NCBI GenBank assembly: GCA_017516745.1
Contig: JAFXBF010000008.1
Location: 1 to 57,296, forward strand
Origin: Clostridia bacterium
GTDB lineage: Bacteria > Bacillota > Clostridia > Oscillospirales > Acutalibacteraceae
Reading direction: 5' to 3'
Length of the DNA: 57,296 bases
Positions 27,535 to 35,417 of this stretch are shown one piece after another. How positions within the stretch are numbered: the first letter of the stretch is position 1; each line of letters starts with the position of its first letter. The notes beneath the pieces are model-generated. The model saw nothing but the letters and a program-made list of their open reading frames with translations, had not been told where the DNA came from and did not search any database. The position numbers were made by a program, and so were the translations under genes.

Positions 27535-28559
27535 TTCACTTCACCCAAGGTATAGCTGTCGTTTGTAACGGTGATGGTTTCGTTTTGGAACTCACCGTAG
27601 GTTGTTATAATTTGCTTATCCTCTGTAATGAAAACAGCATCAGCGTTATATTTTTCAAGCAAGGGTAAGCTCTTTTCAATGCCAAGCACAAAGCAGGCTG
27701 TTGAAAGCGCATCGCTTATTGTACCGTATTGAGCTTCCACCGTAACGCTGAGCAAACCGCTGTCGGCAGGGTAACCCGTTGACGGGTCGAAAATATGGTG
27801 GTAGCGCTTGCCGCTTTCGTCTTCAAAAAATCTTTCGTAATTGCCCGATGTGGAAACACAGCCCGGAGCGGTTTCAAGCACGGCGCAGTATTCGTTAGCT
27901 TCACCTAACGGGTCACGGATGCCGACCTTGAACGAAACGTTGGGACCCTGTCCTCTGCCGTCAAGCAGAACACTGCCGCCTACGGCAACAACAGACTCTT
28001 TGCAGTTGCGGTCGGAAACAATACCGTAAGCGTAGTCGCAGGCTATGCCCTTGCCAACTGCACCCAAATCAAGCTTTACACCCTCGGGCAGGTGAACGGT
28101 TTTGCTGCCGTAATCAATCGTCCAGTCGAAACAATTCTCAATTGCGGCTTCGATTTCGGCTTCGTCAGGAACTCGTGCGTTTTCCGTGCCTATACCCCAC
28201 AGGTCTGTCAACTGTGCAACGCCTATACAGAATGCGCCGCCGCTTTCATTTTCAATCTCTTTTAATACGGTAAGCAGCGTTACAAGCTCGTCGGAAATCT
28301 TTGCTTTGCCGTTGTTGATGGCGTATATTTCCGAATTCTCATTAGTCCTTGAAAGCAGCTTTTCGTCAAGGCGGAGTATTTCTTCTTTGATTTTCGTTAA
28401 AGCATCGCTTGATTTTGCGCCCGTGAGTTCAACGCTCACGGTGGTGTTCATTGCAAGAAAGGTGTCCGAAGCGGTTTTGTTGAAAAGGAAATCGCAAACA
28501 ATAACCGCCGCCAGAATAACCACGGCAACGGCGGCAAAAACAATCCCTTTTTTCTTCAT
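27531..28559 (-). CDS. apbE: FAD:protein FMN transferase
   Basis: This 342-residue membrane-anchored enzyme moves FMN from FAD onto threonines of RnfG and RnfD. It has an N-terminal helix (GIVFAAVAVVILAAVIVC) and then the ApbE domain. KLDLGAVGKGIACDYAY is the nucleotide-binding signature; HIFDPSTGYPADSGLLSVTV and the later DALSTACFVLG, with the metal-binding Asp, complete it. The start at 28559 gives the membrane anchor; an in-frame upstream start is possible. It is the first gene of the nine-gene operon, behind a near-consensus promoter. Confidence 0.93.
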   Translation of the reverse strand: MKKKGIVFAAVAVVILAAVIVCDFLFNKTASDTFLAMNTTVSVELTGAKSSDALTKIKEEILRLDEKLLSRTNENSEIYAINNGKAKISDELVTLLTVLKEIENESGGAFCIGVAQLTDLWGIGTENARVPDEAEIEAAIENCFDWTIDYGSKTVHLPEGVKLDLGAVGKGIACDYAYGIVSDRNCKESVVAVGGSVLLDGRGQGPNVSFKVGIRDPLGEANEYCAVLETAPGCVSTSGNYERFFEDESGKRYHHIFDPSTGYPADSGLLSVTVEAQYGTISDALSTACFVLGIEKSLPLLEKYNADAVFITEDKQIITTYGEFQNETITVTNDSYTLGEVK

Positions 28560-28621
28560 TACGGATAATGCACCTCGCAGTATAATTGAACACAAATATG
28601 CTTATAACACTTTCGTTATGC

Positions 28622-28650
28622 ATTATATAATATCTTTATATATAAATCAA
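28622..28650 (-). promoter_or_regulatory. Sigma-A promoter of the apbE-rnf operon
   Basis: On the minus strand, TTGATT (complement of 28645-28650), a 17-bp spacer, and TATAAT (complement of 28622-28627). It lies about 60 bp upstream of the apbE start. Confidence 0.8.
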
Positions 28651-28794
28651 GTGGAAGTTAGTTCATCTTTTTGAAAATATTGAATAAATTTAGAAAAAAC
28701 TTAAAGATTTCTTAAACGTTGTAAAGTATACTTTTGTGAAAATTGGTTGTTTGTTGCATTCTCTGACATAAATTTGTTTGAGATTGTAGTAGGG

Positions 28795-28889
28795 GACGGC
28801 GTCCTCGACATCCCGTTTTGACGGCGTCCTCGACGTCCCGTTTTGACGGTGTCCTCGACGTCCCGTTTTGACGGTGTCCTCGACGTCCC
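28795..28889 (+). repeat. 25-bp tandem repeat, about 3.8 copies
   Basis: Units start at 28795, 28820, 28845 and 28870 (the last partial). The unit is GACGGCGTCCTCGACGTCCC plus GTTTT, with one or two substitutions per copy. Each unit contains partly self-complementary sequence (GACG...CGTC). It lies in a 670-bp gene-free stretch between apbE and the phosphoesterase gene; no gene is seen there. Confidence 0.9.
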
Positions 28890-28904
28890 AACCGTACGGA
28901 TTAT

Positions 28905-29022
28905 GTTACTTTTGTCAAGCGTTACAAAAGTAACCAAAAGAACTTTGGGGCTTGGTGCACTCCGCTTACGGCTGACGGTACCAACTCCGCTGAAGCAGAC
29001 AGAACAAAAAATGTTTTGTTCT
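28905..29022 (+). repeat. Inverted-repeat-rich intergenic segment
   Basis: Two short palindromes lie in this stretch: TTACTTTTGT...ACAAAAGTAA at about 28905-28932 and AGAACAAAA...TTTTGTTCT at about 29000-29022. With the tandem repeat before it, this looks like a dispersed non-coding repeat element. Short reading frames across it show no protein features. From 29045 to 29215 I see nothing recognisable. Confidence 0.5.
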
Positions 29023-29230
29023 GCTGCCGCAACGGCTCTCAAGGTCTGTTCAGGCTTTTAATGTTTGTGTTATCGCCTGCGGAACTTCGCTCGGATAAAT
29101 GAGTTAGGTTTAATGCCCGTCAGCCTGCTCCGTTCAAACTGCCGGCATATTTAATTTTTATGCTTTTGGGGCGTGTGGGTACTGTTTCAAAAACTGTAGT
29201 TTCTTACAAAATGCATTGGGGAGTAACTAT

Positions 29231-30055
29231 ATGAAAAAAAGAAAAACAACATTTCGCATAGGGCTTGTGGTGCTTATATTGCTTATTGTCTTCTGGGCGG
29301 TGAATAATTTTTGCATCAAAGTCGAAAAAACAACACTTCTCAGCGAAAAAATAACCTCACCAGTCAGAATAGTGCTTGTGTCGGATTTGCATTCATCCTC
29401 TTTCGGCAAGGATAACGGAATACTGAAAAACTTAATAAAGCAACAAAAGCCCGATTTGATTTTTGTCCTCGGTGATATGTATTCACGCTTTGAGGCAGAA
29501 AGACCCGACAAGGCGGTTGAATTCACAACAGCACTTTCCTCATTTGCACCCGTGTATTTTGTAAGCGGCGACCACGATTATCAACAGAATTATTTCAAAG
29601 CACTTGAAGAGGGCGGTGTAAATGTGTTAAACTTTGAAAAAAGCGATATCACCGTCAACGGGAATGAATTAAGCATCTACGGAATAAGAAGCGAGTGGTT
29701 TTCGCCAACCTTCAGCCTGAACAACGCTTTTGACCCTGCCGATGAGGAAAGACTGAATATCCTGCTTGCCCATTGCCCGTATATGGAGAAATTCTCATCG
29801 TTTGAAAGTCTCGATTTCGTCTTTTCGGGCGATACCCACGGCGGTATGATACGCCTGCCGTTTTTAGGCCCCGTTTATTATAACGGCAGTATTCTGCCGA
29901 AAATAACCTATAACGGCAAAATGTACGACAAGGGTCTGTATAATGCTGACGGCACACAGCTTTTTGTCACCTCGGGTGTGGGCAATTATCCCCTGCCTGT
30001 AAGGTTTAATAACAGACCCGAGATAGTTGTGATTGATTTGTTACCGGACAAATAA
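29231..30055 (+). CDS. Membrane-anchored metallophosphoesterase
   Basis: This 274-residue calcineurin-like phosphoesterase is of the YkuE type, anchored by one N-terminal helix (GLVVLILLIVFWAVNNF). Metal-site motifs in order are LVSDLHSSSFG (D-x-H), FVLGDMYS (GD), SGDHDYQQN (the GDHD variant of GNHD), LLAHCPYMEKF (H) and FSGDTHGGMIRLP (GDxHGG). All are present. The natural substrate could be a phospholipid or nucleotide derivative; it cannot be read from sequence. The ATG at 29231, just after GGGGAG, is preferred. The alcohol dehydrogenase gene follows 18 bp later. Confidence 0.88.
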   Translation: MKKRKTTFRIGLVVLILLIVFWAVNNFCIKVEKTTLLSEKITSPVRIVLVSDLHSSSFGKDNGILKNLIKQQKPDLIFVLGDMYSRFEAERPDKAVEFTTALSSFAPVYFVSGDHDYQQNYFKALEEGGVNVLNFEKSDITVNGNELSIYGIRSEWFSPTFSLNNAFDPADEERLNILLAHCPYMEKFSSFESLDFVFSGDTHGGMIRLPFLGPVYYNGSILPKITYNGKMYDKGLYNADGTQLFVTSGVGNYPLPVRFNNRPEIVVIDLLPDK

Positions 30056-30073
30056 ATAAAGGAGAAATAAATT

Positions 30074-31183
30074 ATGTCATACGATTTTTATATGCCTGCC
30101 CGTGTTGTCGGCGGTGAAAACGTTGTTGTCAAGCAGTCTGCACTGCTTAAAAAATTCGGCTCGTCCTGCCTGATTGTAACGGGCGGTACGGGCGCAAAAA
30201 AGAGCGGTGCGCTTGACGATGTTGTAACAGCACTCAATGAGCAGAACATAAAATATGAAATTTATGATAAGATAGGCGAAAATCCGCTTGTTGCCGCCTG
30301 CCATGAAGCGGGTGTGCTTGCAAGGGAATGCAAGGCGGATTTCCTAATCGGTATCGGCGGAGGCTCTGCACTCGATGCAGTAAAAGCGGTTGCCGTTTTT
30401 GCCGCCAACCCCGAAGTTGAGCCCGAAGAAGTCTATGCAATGAACTTTAAAAACGAGCCCCTTCCCACCGTCGGTATTGGCACAACCTCGGGCACGGGCA
30501 GCGAAATTTCCGCCGTCAGCGTGCTCACCGATACAAAGGGCGTAAAGCGCAGCATCAAGGGCGATTTCGGCTATTTCAATCTCGTTCTTGCCGACTGGCG
30601 CTACAACCGTTCCTGCCCGATGAGTGTTACGGTTTCGACAGCGCTCGATGCGTTTATGCACGCCGCTGAGGGCTGGCTCGGCCCGAAGTGCAACGAGCCT
30701 GCAACTGCCTTTGCCGCAGAAGCCTTACCGAAAATTTATAAGTGGCTCAAATATTTTTATGAAACAAAAAATCTTCCCGATGACAAGGGCAGGGAGGAGC
30801 TTTACCACGCTTCTTTGAGCGCAGGCTTCACTCTCAATTACTGCGGCACGCTGTTTCCGCATCCCGTCGGATATATCATCACCGAGCATTACGGCATTCC
30901 TCACGGCAGAGCCTGTGCGGCGTTTTTTGACGTGCTTATGGAAAGGGCAGAGGAGTTTGCACCCGAAAGGGCACGGTCGCTTGTTGCTTTGCTTGGTGAC
31001 GATAAGGACAGCATAATTAAAATAATCAAAACGCTTGCCGACTGCGGCAGTATTGAAATAAGCGAAGAAAAAGCCAACGAGCACATAAAGCGCTGGAAAG
31101 CTAACCCCAAAAACTTTGAATGTACGCCCGGCGGATATACGCCCGAATTGGCGGCAGAAGCCCTTGTTAATTTAAGCAAATAA
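30074..31183 (+). CDS. Iron-containing alcohol dehydrogenase
   Basis: This 369-residue group III dehydrogenase has an N-terminal NAD(P)-binding domain (IGGGSALDAVKAVA, then GTTSGTGSEISAVSVLTD). The C-terminal helical metal domain carries the DAFMHAAEG motif and the ITEHYGIPHGRACA histidines. It is likely to interconvert an aldehyde and an alcohol during fermentation; which one is not clear. It starts after AAAGGAGAAATAAATT and may be co-transcribed with the phosphoesterase gene. Confidence 0.9.
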   Translation: MSYDFYMPARVVGGENVVVKQSALLKKFGSSCLIVTGGTGAKKSGALDDVVTALNEQNIKYEIYDKIGENPLVAACHEAGVLARECKADFLIGIGGGSALDAVKAVAVFAANPEVEPEEVYAMNFKNEPLPTVGIGTTSGTGSEISAVSVLTDTKGVKRSIKGDFGYFNLVLADWRYNRSCPMSVTVSTALDAFMHAAEGWLGPKCNEPATAFAAEALPKIYKWLKYFYETKNLPDDKGREELYHASLSAGFTLNYCGTLFPHPVGYIITEHYGIPHGRACAAFFDVLMERAEEFAPERARSLVALLGDDKDSIIKIIKTLADCGSIEISEEKANEHIKRWKANPKNFECTPGGYTPELAAEALVNLSK

Positions 31184-31265
31184 GCGTAGAATAAGGGCAG
31201 AATATCAAAAAAAACGGGTGCGTTTTTGGCTAATTTGTGCTATGTTACAAAAGTTGGAAAAGTGC

Positions 31266-31294
31266 TTGCATATCAGGAAAAAAACGGATAAAAT
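31266..31294 (+). promoter_or_regulatory. Sigma-A promoter for gap
   Basis: TTGCAT (31266-31271), a 17-bp spacer, TAAAAT (31289-31294), then a 49-bp leader to the gap start codon. Confidence 0.65.
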
Positions 31295-31343
31295 AACAAA
31301 GGTATAAAAAATTCCAATTATAATTTTTTGGAGGTATATTAAA

Positions 31344-32381
31344 ATGTCAGTTAAAGTTGCTATTAACGGTTTCGGCCGTATCGGTCGTCTCGCATTCCGC
31401 CAGATGTTCGGCGCAGAAGGCTACGATGTTGTTGCTATCAACGACCTCACAAAGCCCTCAATGCTCGCTGCACTTCTCAAGTACGACACCGCACAGGGTG
31501 GTTACTGCGGCACAATCGGTGAGAACCTTCACACTGTTTCCGCAAACGATGAGGAAGGCACAATCACTGTAGACGGCAAGACTCTTAAGATTTACGCAAT
31601 GGCTAACGCTGCTGAGCTCCCCTGGGGCGAAATCGGTGTTGACGTTGTTCTCGAGTGCACAGGCTTCTACTGCTCCAAGGCAAAGAGCCAGGCTCACATC
31701 GATGCAGGCGCTAAGAAGGTTGTTATCTCTGCTCCCGCAGGCAACGATCTTCCCACAATCGTTTACAGCGTAAACGAGAACACACTCACAGCTGATGATA
31801 CAATCATCTCTGCTGCTTCCTGCACAACAAACTGCCTTGCTCCCATGGCAAAGGCTCTCAACGATTACGCAGCTGTTCAGAGCGGTATCATGACAACTGT
31901 TCACGCTTACACAGGCGATCAGATGATCCTCGACGGTCCTCACAGAAAGGGTGACCTTCGCCGTGCACGTGCCGGCGCACAGAACATCGTTCCCAACTCC
32001 ACAGGCGCTGCAAAGGCTATCGGCCTTGTTATCCCTGAGCTCAACGGCAAGCTTATCGGCTCCGCACAGAGAGTTCCCACCTGCACAGGTTCAACAACAA
32101 TTCTTGTTGCTGTTGTTAAGGGCAAGGATGTTACTGTTGACGGCATCAACGCTGCTATGAAGGCTGCTGCTTCCGAGTCCTTCGGCTACAACGAGGAGCA
32201 GATTGTTTCTTCCGACGTTATCGGCATGCGTTACGGCTCACTCTTCGATGCAACACAGACAATGGTTGCAAAGATCGACGATGACACATACCAGGTACAG
32301 GTTGTTTCCTGGTACGACAACGAGAACTCCTACACAAGCCAGATGGTTCGTACAATCAAGTACTTCGCTGAGCTTGCCTAA
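31344..32381 (+). CDS. gap: Glyceraldehyde-3-phosphate dehydrogenase, type I
   Basis: This 345-residue glycolytic enzyme oxidises glyceraldehyde-3-phosphate with NAD and phosphate. The Rossmann motif is [25 protein letters not shown] carries the Asp typical of NAD specificity. The active site is [12 protein letters not shown] with nucleophile C160. [31 protein letters not shown] and [15 protein letters not shown] complete the family pattern. A strong TTTTTTGGAGG site precedes the ATG. Codon bias resembles tuf, so expression is probably very high. Confidence 0.98.
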   Translation: MSVKVAINGFGRIGRLAFRQMFGAEGYDVVAINDLTKPSMLAALLKYDTAQGGYCGTIGENLHTVSANDEEGTITVDGKTLKIYAMANAAELPWGEIGVDVVLECTGFYCSKAKSQAHIDAGAKKVVISAPAGNDLPTIVYSVNENTLTADDTIISAASCTTNCLAPMAKALNDYAAVQSGIMTTVHAYTGDQMILDGPHRKGDLRRARAGAQNIVPNSTGAAKAIGLVIPELNGKLIGSAQRVPTCTGSTTILVAVVKGKDVTVDGINAAMKAAASESFGYNEEQIVSSDVIGMRYGSLFDATQTMVAKIDDDTYQVQVVSWYDNENSYTSQMVRTIKYFAELA

Positions 32382-32417
32382 GTTCTGAAACTGCGAATAA
32401 AGTCGTAAGACCATATA

Positions 32418-32449
32418 AAAAAGAACTGTCCGTATGGGCAGTTCTTTTT
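32418..32449 (+). terminator. Terminator of gap
   Basis: AAAAAGAACTG (32418-32428) pairs with CAGTTCTTTTT (32439-32449). A leader resembling ATAAAGTCGTAAGACCAT precedes it and recurs before the next hairpin. Confidence 0.9.
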
Positions 32450-32573
32450 GTATATTTGTCACTTTTTTGCCCGCTCGACGTACCTTTGTACGCCTTCGGG
32501 GCAAAGAACACAGCATCTTATCAACTTTCTTGTAGTTTAATTTTTAAGGGTTGGATAAAATCGCAAGACCATA

Positions 32574-32604
32574 AAAAGAGCTGCTCAAAACGAGCAGCTC
32601 TTTT
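32574..32604. terminator. Second, bidirectional terminator between gap and the XRE gene
   Basis: A 13-bp stem (32574-32586 with 32592-32604), T-rich on both strands. It can stop gap read-through and the minus-strand XRE transcript. Its upstream leader resembles that of the 32418 terminator. Confidence 0.85.
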
Positions 32605-32614
32605 GCATGTGATT

Positions 32615-32857
32615 TTATTCTCTGCCAAACAAGAAATCAAGCGAAACATTAAGCACTTTTGAAATTGCATCAAGTTCAATATCTGTTACGGCACGGTGAC
32701 CGTTTTCAATGCGTGATATAGAACCTCTGCAAGTATAAACGGCTAACAATTCAAGTTTGTTTGAAAGCTGTTGCTGGCTCATATTTGCTTTAATGCGTGC
32801 TTGCTTAATTCTTTCACCTGTAATATTCAATTGTTCGTTATCAATAATTCTTTTCAT
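32615..32857 (-). CDS. Small XRE-family HTH regulator
   Basis: This 80-residue single-domain Cro/C1-type repressor-like protein has GERIKQARIKANMSQQQLSNKLEL and SISRIENGHRAVTDIELDAISKVLNVSLDFL. It is divergent from the gene at 32963, and the space between them carries two TGTC...GGACA palindromes around a promoter. The likely role is control of itself and that neighbour. Confidence 0.87.
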   Translation of the reverse strand: MKRIIDNEQLNITGERIKQARIKANMSQQQLSNKLELLAVYTCRGSISRIENGHRAVTDIELDAISKVLNVSLDFLFGRE

Positions 32858-32872
32858 AAAAATTACACCATA

Positions 32873-32938
32873 TGTCTTGATTTAGGACAAAAATAGTGTA
32901 TACTGTATTTTATGAAATATTGTCCTACTGATAGGACA
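32873..32938. promoter_or_regulatory. Divergent regulatory region: two operators and a promoter
   Basis: Operator 2 is a perfect palindrome TGTCCTA-CTGA-TAGGACA (32921-32938). Operator 1 (32873-32889) is an imperfect copy, TGTCTTG...TAGGACA. Between them, TTGATT (32877-32882) and TATACT (32899-32904), 16 bp apart, form a plus-strand promoter whose -35 lies in operator 1. Binding at both sites would cover the promoter. Confidence 0.75.
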
Positions 32939-32962
32939 CAATTATTGTTTGAGGTGTTAAAT

Positions 32963-33436
32963 ATGGCAGAAAGTTTTGTTGTCAGCTTCTTTGTGGATGA
33001 ATGCTCAGATGAAGAAATGAATACGTATATTGGCAGCAGATTTATACCGTACATATATGAATTGATGCAAGAACATAAAAATATTGTGTTTCTTCTGCCC
33101 TACGGTTATGCTTCTTCCGAATCCGTTGCACGCACGGTGCGTGTCATTGCAGAATCGCATCCCGAAGTCAGGGCACAATGTTGGTCGGTTTGCAGTTGTT
33201 CGGCAGAGGGCTTGTACGAAAAAATGTTTGGTGAAAAATCCAATCTCTTTAACCGTTGTGTGCTGTTGGATAATTTTGATGAAGTGCCGTTGCGGCAGGG
33301 CAGAATTGTGAGAAACAAGAAAATGGTGGATATGTCCGATTTGTCACTTTTCTATATCGAAAAACGCAATGGGCGGATATATAACACTATGAAATATGCC
33401 AAGGAAACAGACAAGAAATATATCAGGATGAAATAA
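32963..33436 (+). CDS. Uncharacterised protein, possibly SLOG/DUF1273-like
   Basis: I do not recognise this 157-residue protein with certainty. It alternates predicted strands and helices (ESFVVSFFVDEC, NIVFLLPYGYA, CVLLDNFDEVP) and ends RNKKMVDMSDLSLFYIEK, then an IYNTMKYAKETDKKYI helix. The pattern 'xMVDxSDLxxxY...T...A' resembles the nucleotide-binding SLOG superfamily (YpsA/DUF1273-like). No transmembrane segment or signal peptide is visible. The ATG at 32963 with GAGGTG upstream is used, because an earlier in-frame ATG would begin inside the operator at the expected transcription start. Control by the divergent XRE protein is inferred. Confidence 0.6.
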   Translation: MAESFVVSFFVDECSDEEMNTYIGSRFIPYIYELMQEHKNIVFLLPYGYASSESVARTVRVIAESHPEVRAQCWSVCSCSAEGLYEKMFGEKSNLFNRCVLLDNFDEVPLRQGRIVRNKKMVDMSDLSLFYIEKRNGRIYNTMKYAKETDKKYIRMK

Positions 33437-33454
33437 TGTGGAATAAACAAAAAT

Positions 33455-33489
33455 AAAGCTGACAAGGTGGAAAAAAACTTGTCAGCTTT
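33455..33489. terminator. Bidirectional terminator
   Basis: AAAGCTGACAAG (33455-33466) pairs with CTTGTCAGCTTT (33478-33489). It lies between the convergent genes ending at 33436 and 33495. Confidence 0.88.
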
Positions 33490-33494
33490 AATTC

Positions 33495-34274
33495 TTATTT
33501 TGTATTGGTTACGGGAATTTTTGTGTTTTCTGTTTTTGATACTCTCTTGTTATGAATAGCAATAAGGGCTGTTGATACGCCGAAGAAAATGCCCGAAAGA
33601 ATAATTACAACGGCAACGAGCAGAAGCGTACCGATTAACGAATCGTAGGGCTTGTCCTTGAACAGCATTTCCCACATCTGGGGGCCGTTGAGGAACGGGT
33701 AAGGATAAAAGCCGTCAATCGCACCGAGAATGATGCACATAATAAAATACAGTATCGGGAAAATCAGGTTAATGAGGGAATTCTTGACCTTGGGAAGCAC
33801 CTTGTTTTCAACAGGGAAAAACCAAAGTGCGGTAAATACTACAGGCACAATCAGGTGATTCCATATATTGATTACGTTTGAAAACCAGATGCCCTTTTCC
33901 ATCGGGAACGGCTGACTGAAGGGGAGAAGCACCGTAAAATAAATTATGCCCGTAACGCATATGTACAGCGTTATAGCGCCCCTCAAAAGCTCGCTGTGGG
34001 TGAATTTGTAAAGCGGCTTCACGCCAAGGTTGCCGAGCGCAAAAAGGATGAGATAAAGGTCAACGAATATGTTCGATTCATTCGTGAACATTCTGAGGAA
34101 TGCTGCTCCGCTGACACCGTTTGTGATGATTTTGTTTTCAAGCAGGTAGTCCATACGGGGGCGTAAAATCGCCTCATAGCTGAAAATGTGGTGTGCCATA
34201 AGCAGTAAGCCCAGAACACCGAAGATAAGTAAAAATACGGAAACGGGCTTGCTTTCAAGTTTGCTGTTTTTCAT
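33495..34274 (-). CDS. Pr6Pr-family (FAR-17a/AIG1-like) membrane protein
   Basis: This 259-residue protein has about seven membrane helices. It resembles the FAR-17a/AIG1/Pr6Pr family, with FLRMFTNESNIFVDLYLILFA, LLRGAITLYICVTGIIYFTV, WNHLIVPVVFTALWFF and GAIDGFYPYPFLN. Conserved His and aspartate/asparagine residues within helices suggest an intramembrane hydrolase-like fold, but its bacterial role is unknown. The ATG at 34274 follows GGAGGT. It lies 33 bp behind the SGNH-like gene, probably in the same transcript. Confidence 0.75.
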   Translation of the reverse strand: MKNSKLESKPVSVFLLIFGVLGLLLMAHHIFSYEAILRPRMDYLLENKIITNGVSGAAFLRMFTNESNIFVDLYLILFALGNLGVKPLYKFTHSELLRGAITLYICVTGIIYFTVLLPFSQPFPMEKGIWFSNVINIWNHLIVPVVFTALWFFPVENKVLPKVKNSLINLIFPILYFIMCIILGAIDGFYPYPFLNGPQMWEMLFKDKPYDSLIGTLLLVAVVIILSGIFFGVSTALIAIHNKRVSKTENTKIPVTNTK

Positions 34275-34307
34275 TGTGACCTCCAATGCTTTATTTAAGA
34301 TTAAATT

Positions 34308-35408
34308 TTATTCTGCTTTATATTGAGCTGCCTGCTCACGTGCGGAGAAAGCGTAATCCAATATTGTTTTTGAATTCTGTTTTACCTGTTTGCAGGTGTG
34401 GCCGATTGTGGCATTAAAAATATCGGTTTCCATCCGGGCTTGTATTTCTTCGCCGAAGTGGTTGAAGTCGATATATTTGTCAAGATCTGTTGTGTATTCT
34501 TCTGCTTGAAAATCGAGCAGTCTTATGTTTTCGTGTTCGTCTGCAAAACGGGCAATCTGCTCTCTTAAATCAAAGAGAATTTCCAGCTCTTTTTCGGTTT
34601 CTTTAGCCCAGTAAAGTGCGGAGTAGGGCGGAAGCAGCAAAGTCAGCGTTTCGTTTTCATCAAGCTCTGTTGACAGTGCGGTAAGAAAATTCTGTGTGTT
34701 TTTTGCGTAGTTGGCGGTGAATTCGGTTTCGCTTCCTTCGTTGAACGCTACGGTGTTTAAAAGAAAGGACTTATACATTTCTTCTTTGCCTATAGGGTCT
34801 GTGTTGTCCCATTGGCACATTTTGTTGATGTCTGTGGCTTCGCTGATTGTGCTGTTAAAAGACTCGGGAAGAGGAAGGTGTAAAACCGAGTTAACCGACA
34901 GAATAATGTTTAGGGGTATAAATCTTAACCATGTTTCAAAACCGAGAAGGTATTTGAACTGTACAAGCCCCTTGCCCGAATACATATGCTCGGGGAAACG
35001 TCCGCTGTCGGGTTCAATGCTTGCTGCAGCGGCCAAGCGGTGAAGGTCGAGGCTGATAAGATAATCGCTTGCCTTGTTCTGTTCGTTTGCGAATTTATAA
35101 AGCCATAGCAATTCCGACGGTGTCATTGCGCCGACGGTTATTTTAAGCGGCTTGCACTCAAGCTCTTTTTCAAAGCGTTCAGCACTGATATTCTGAACCA
35201 TTGACGAGCCTATTATTGCATAGTCGTAGTCGTAATTCTTTGCGGCGGCAACGGTTGAATAAACGGGTGAATAGTACCGTACTCCCTTGCCGTTCCAGCG
35301 GTAAACATTCTGCGGGTCGAGAATATATGCCGAAACACAAAGTGTGCAGGAAAGCCCAAGGAAAACGGCAAGCAGTATGCTGATATATTTTACAGCCTTG
35401 TTTCTCAT
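34308..35408 (-). CDS. Exported SGNH/AlgX-like protein, partner of MBOAT
   Basis: This 366-residue protein has an N-terminal membrane anchor or signal (SILLAVFLGLSCTLCVSAYI). The extracytoplasmic domain starts with YDYAIIGSSMVQNIS, whose G-S-S fits the nucleophile block of SGNH esterase/acyltransferases. DLHRLAAAA and the late KYIDFNHFGEEIQ contain the Asp/His expected of the second catalytic block. It directly follows the MBOAT gene (9-bp gap). In such pairs the membrane protein moves the acyl group across the membrane and the SGNH partner places it on a surface glycan. Confidence 0.75.
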   Translation of the reverse strand: MRNKAVKYISILLAVFLGLSCTLCVSAYILDPQNVYRWNGKGVRYYSPVYSTVAAAKNYDYDYAIIGSSMVQNISAERFEKELECKPLKITVGAMTPSELLWLYKFANEQNKASDYLISLDLHRLAAAASIEPDSGRFPEHMYSGKGLVQFKYLLGFETWLRFIPLNIILSVNSVLHLPLPESFNSTISEATDINKMCQWDNTDPIGKEEMYKSFLLNTVAFNEGSETEFTANYAKNTQNFLTALSTELDENETLTLLLPPYSALYWAKETEKELEILFDLREQIARFADEHENIRLLDFQAEEYTTDLDKYIDFNHFGEEIQARMETDIFNATIGHTCKQVKQNSKTILDYAFSAREQAAQYKAE

Positions 35409-35417
35409 TTTTTTACC

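Noticed and set aside
28843-29061. 72-residue plus-strand frame across the intergenic repeats
   Set aside because: It is low in recognisable features and runs through inverted repeats; no ribosome-binding site is present.
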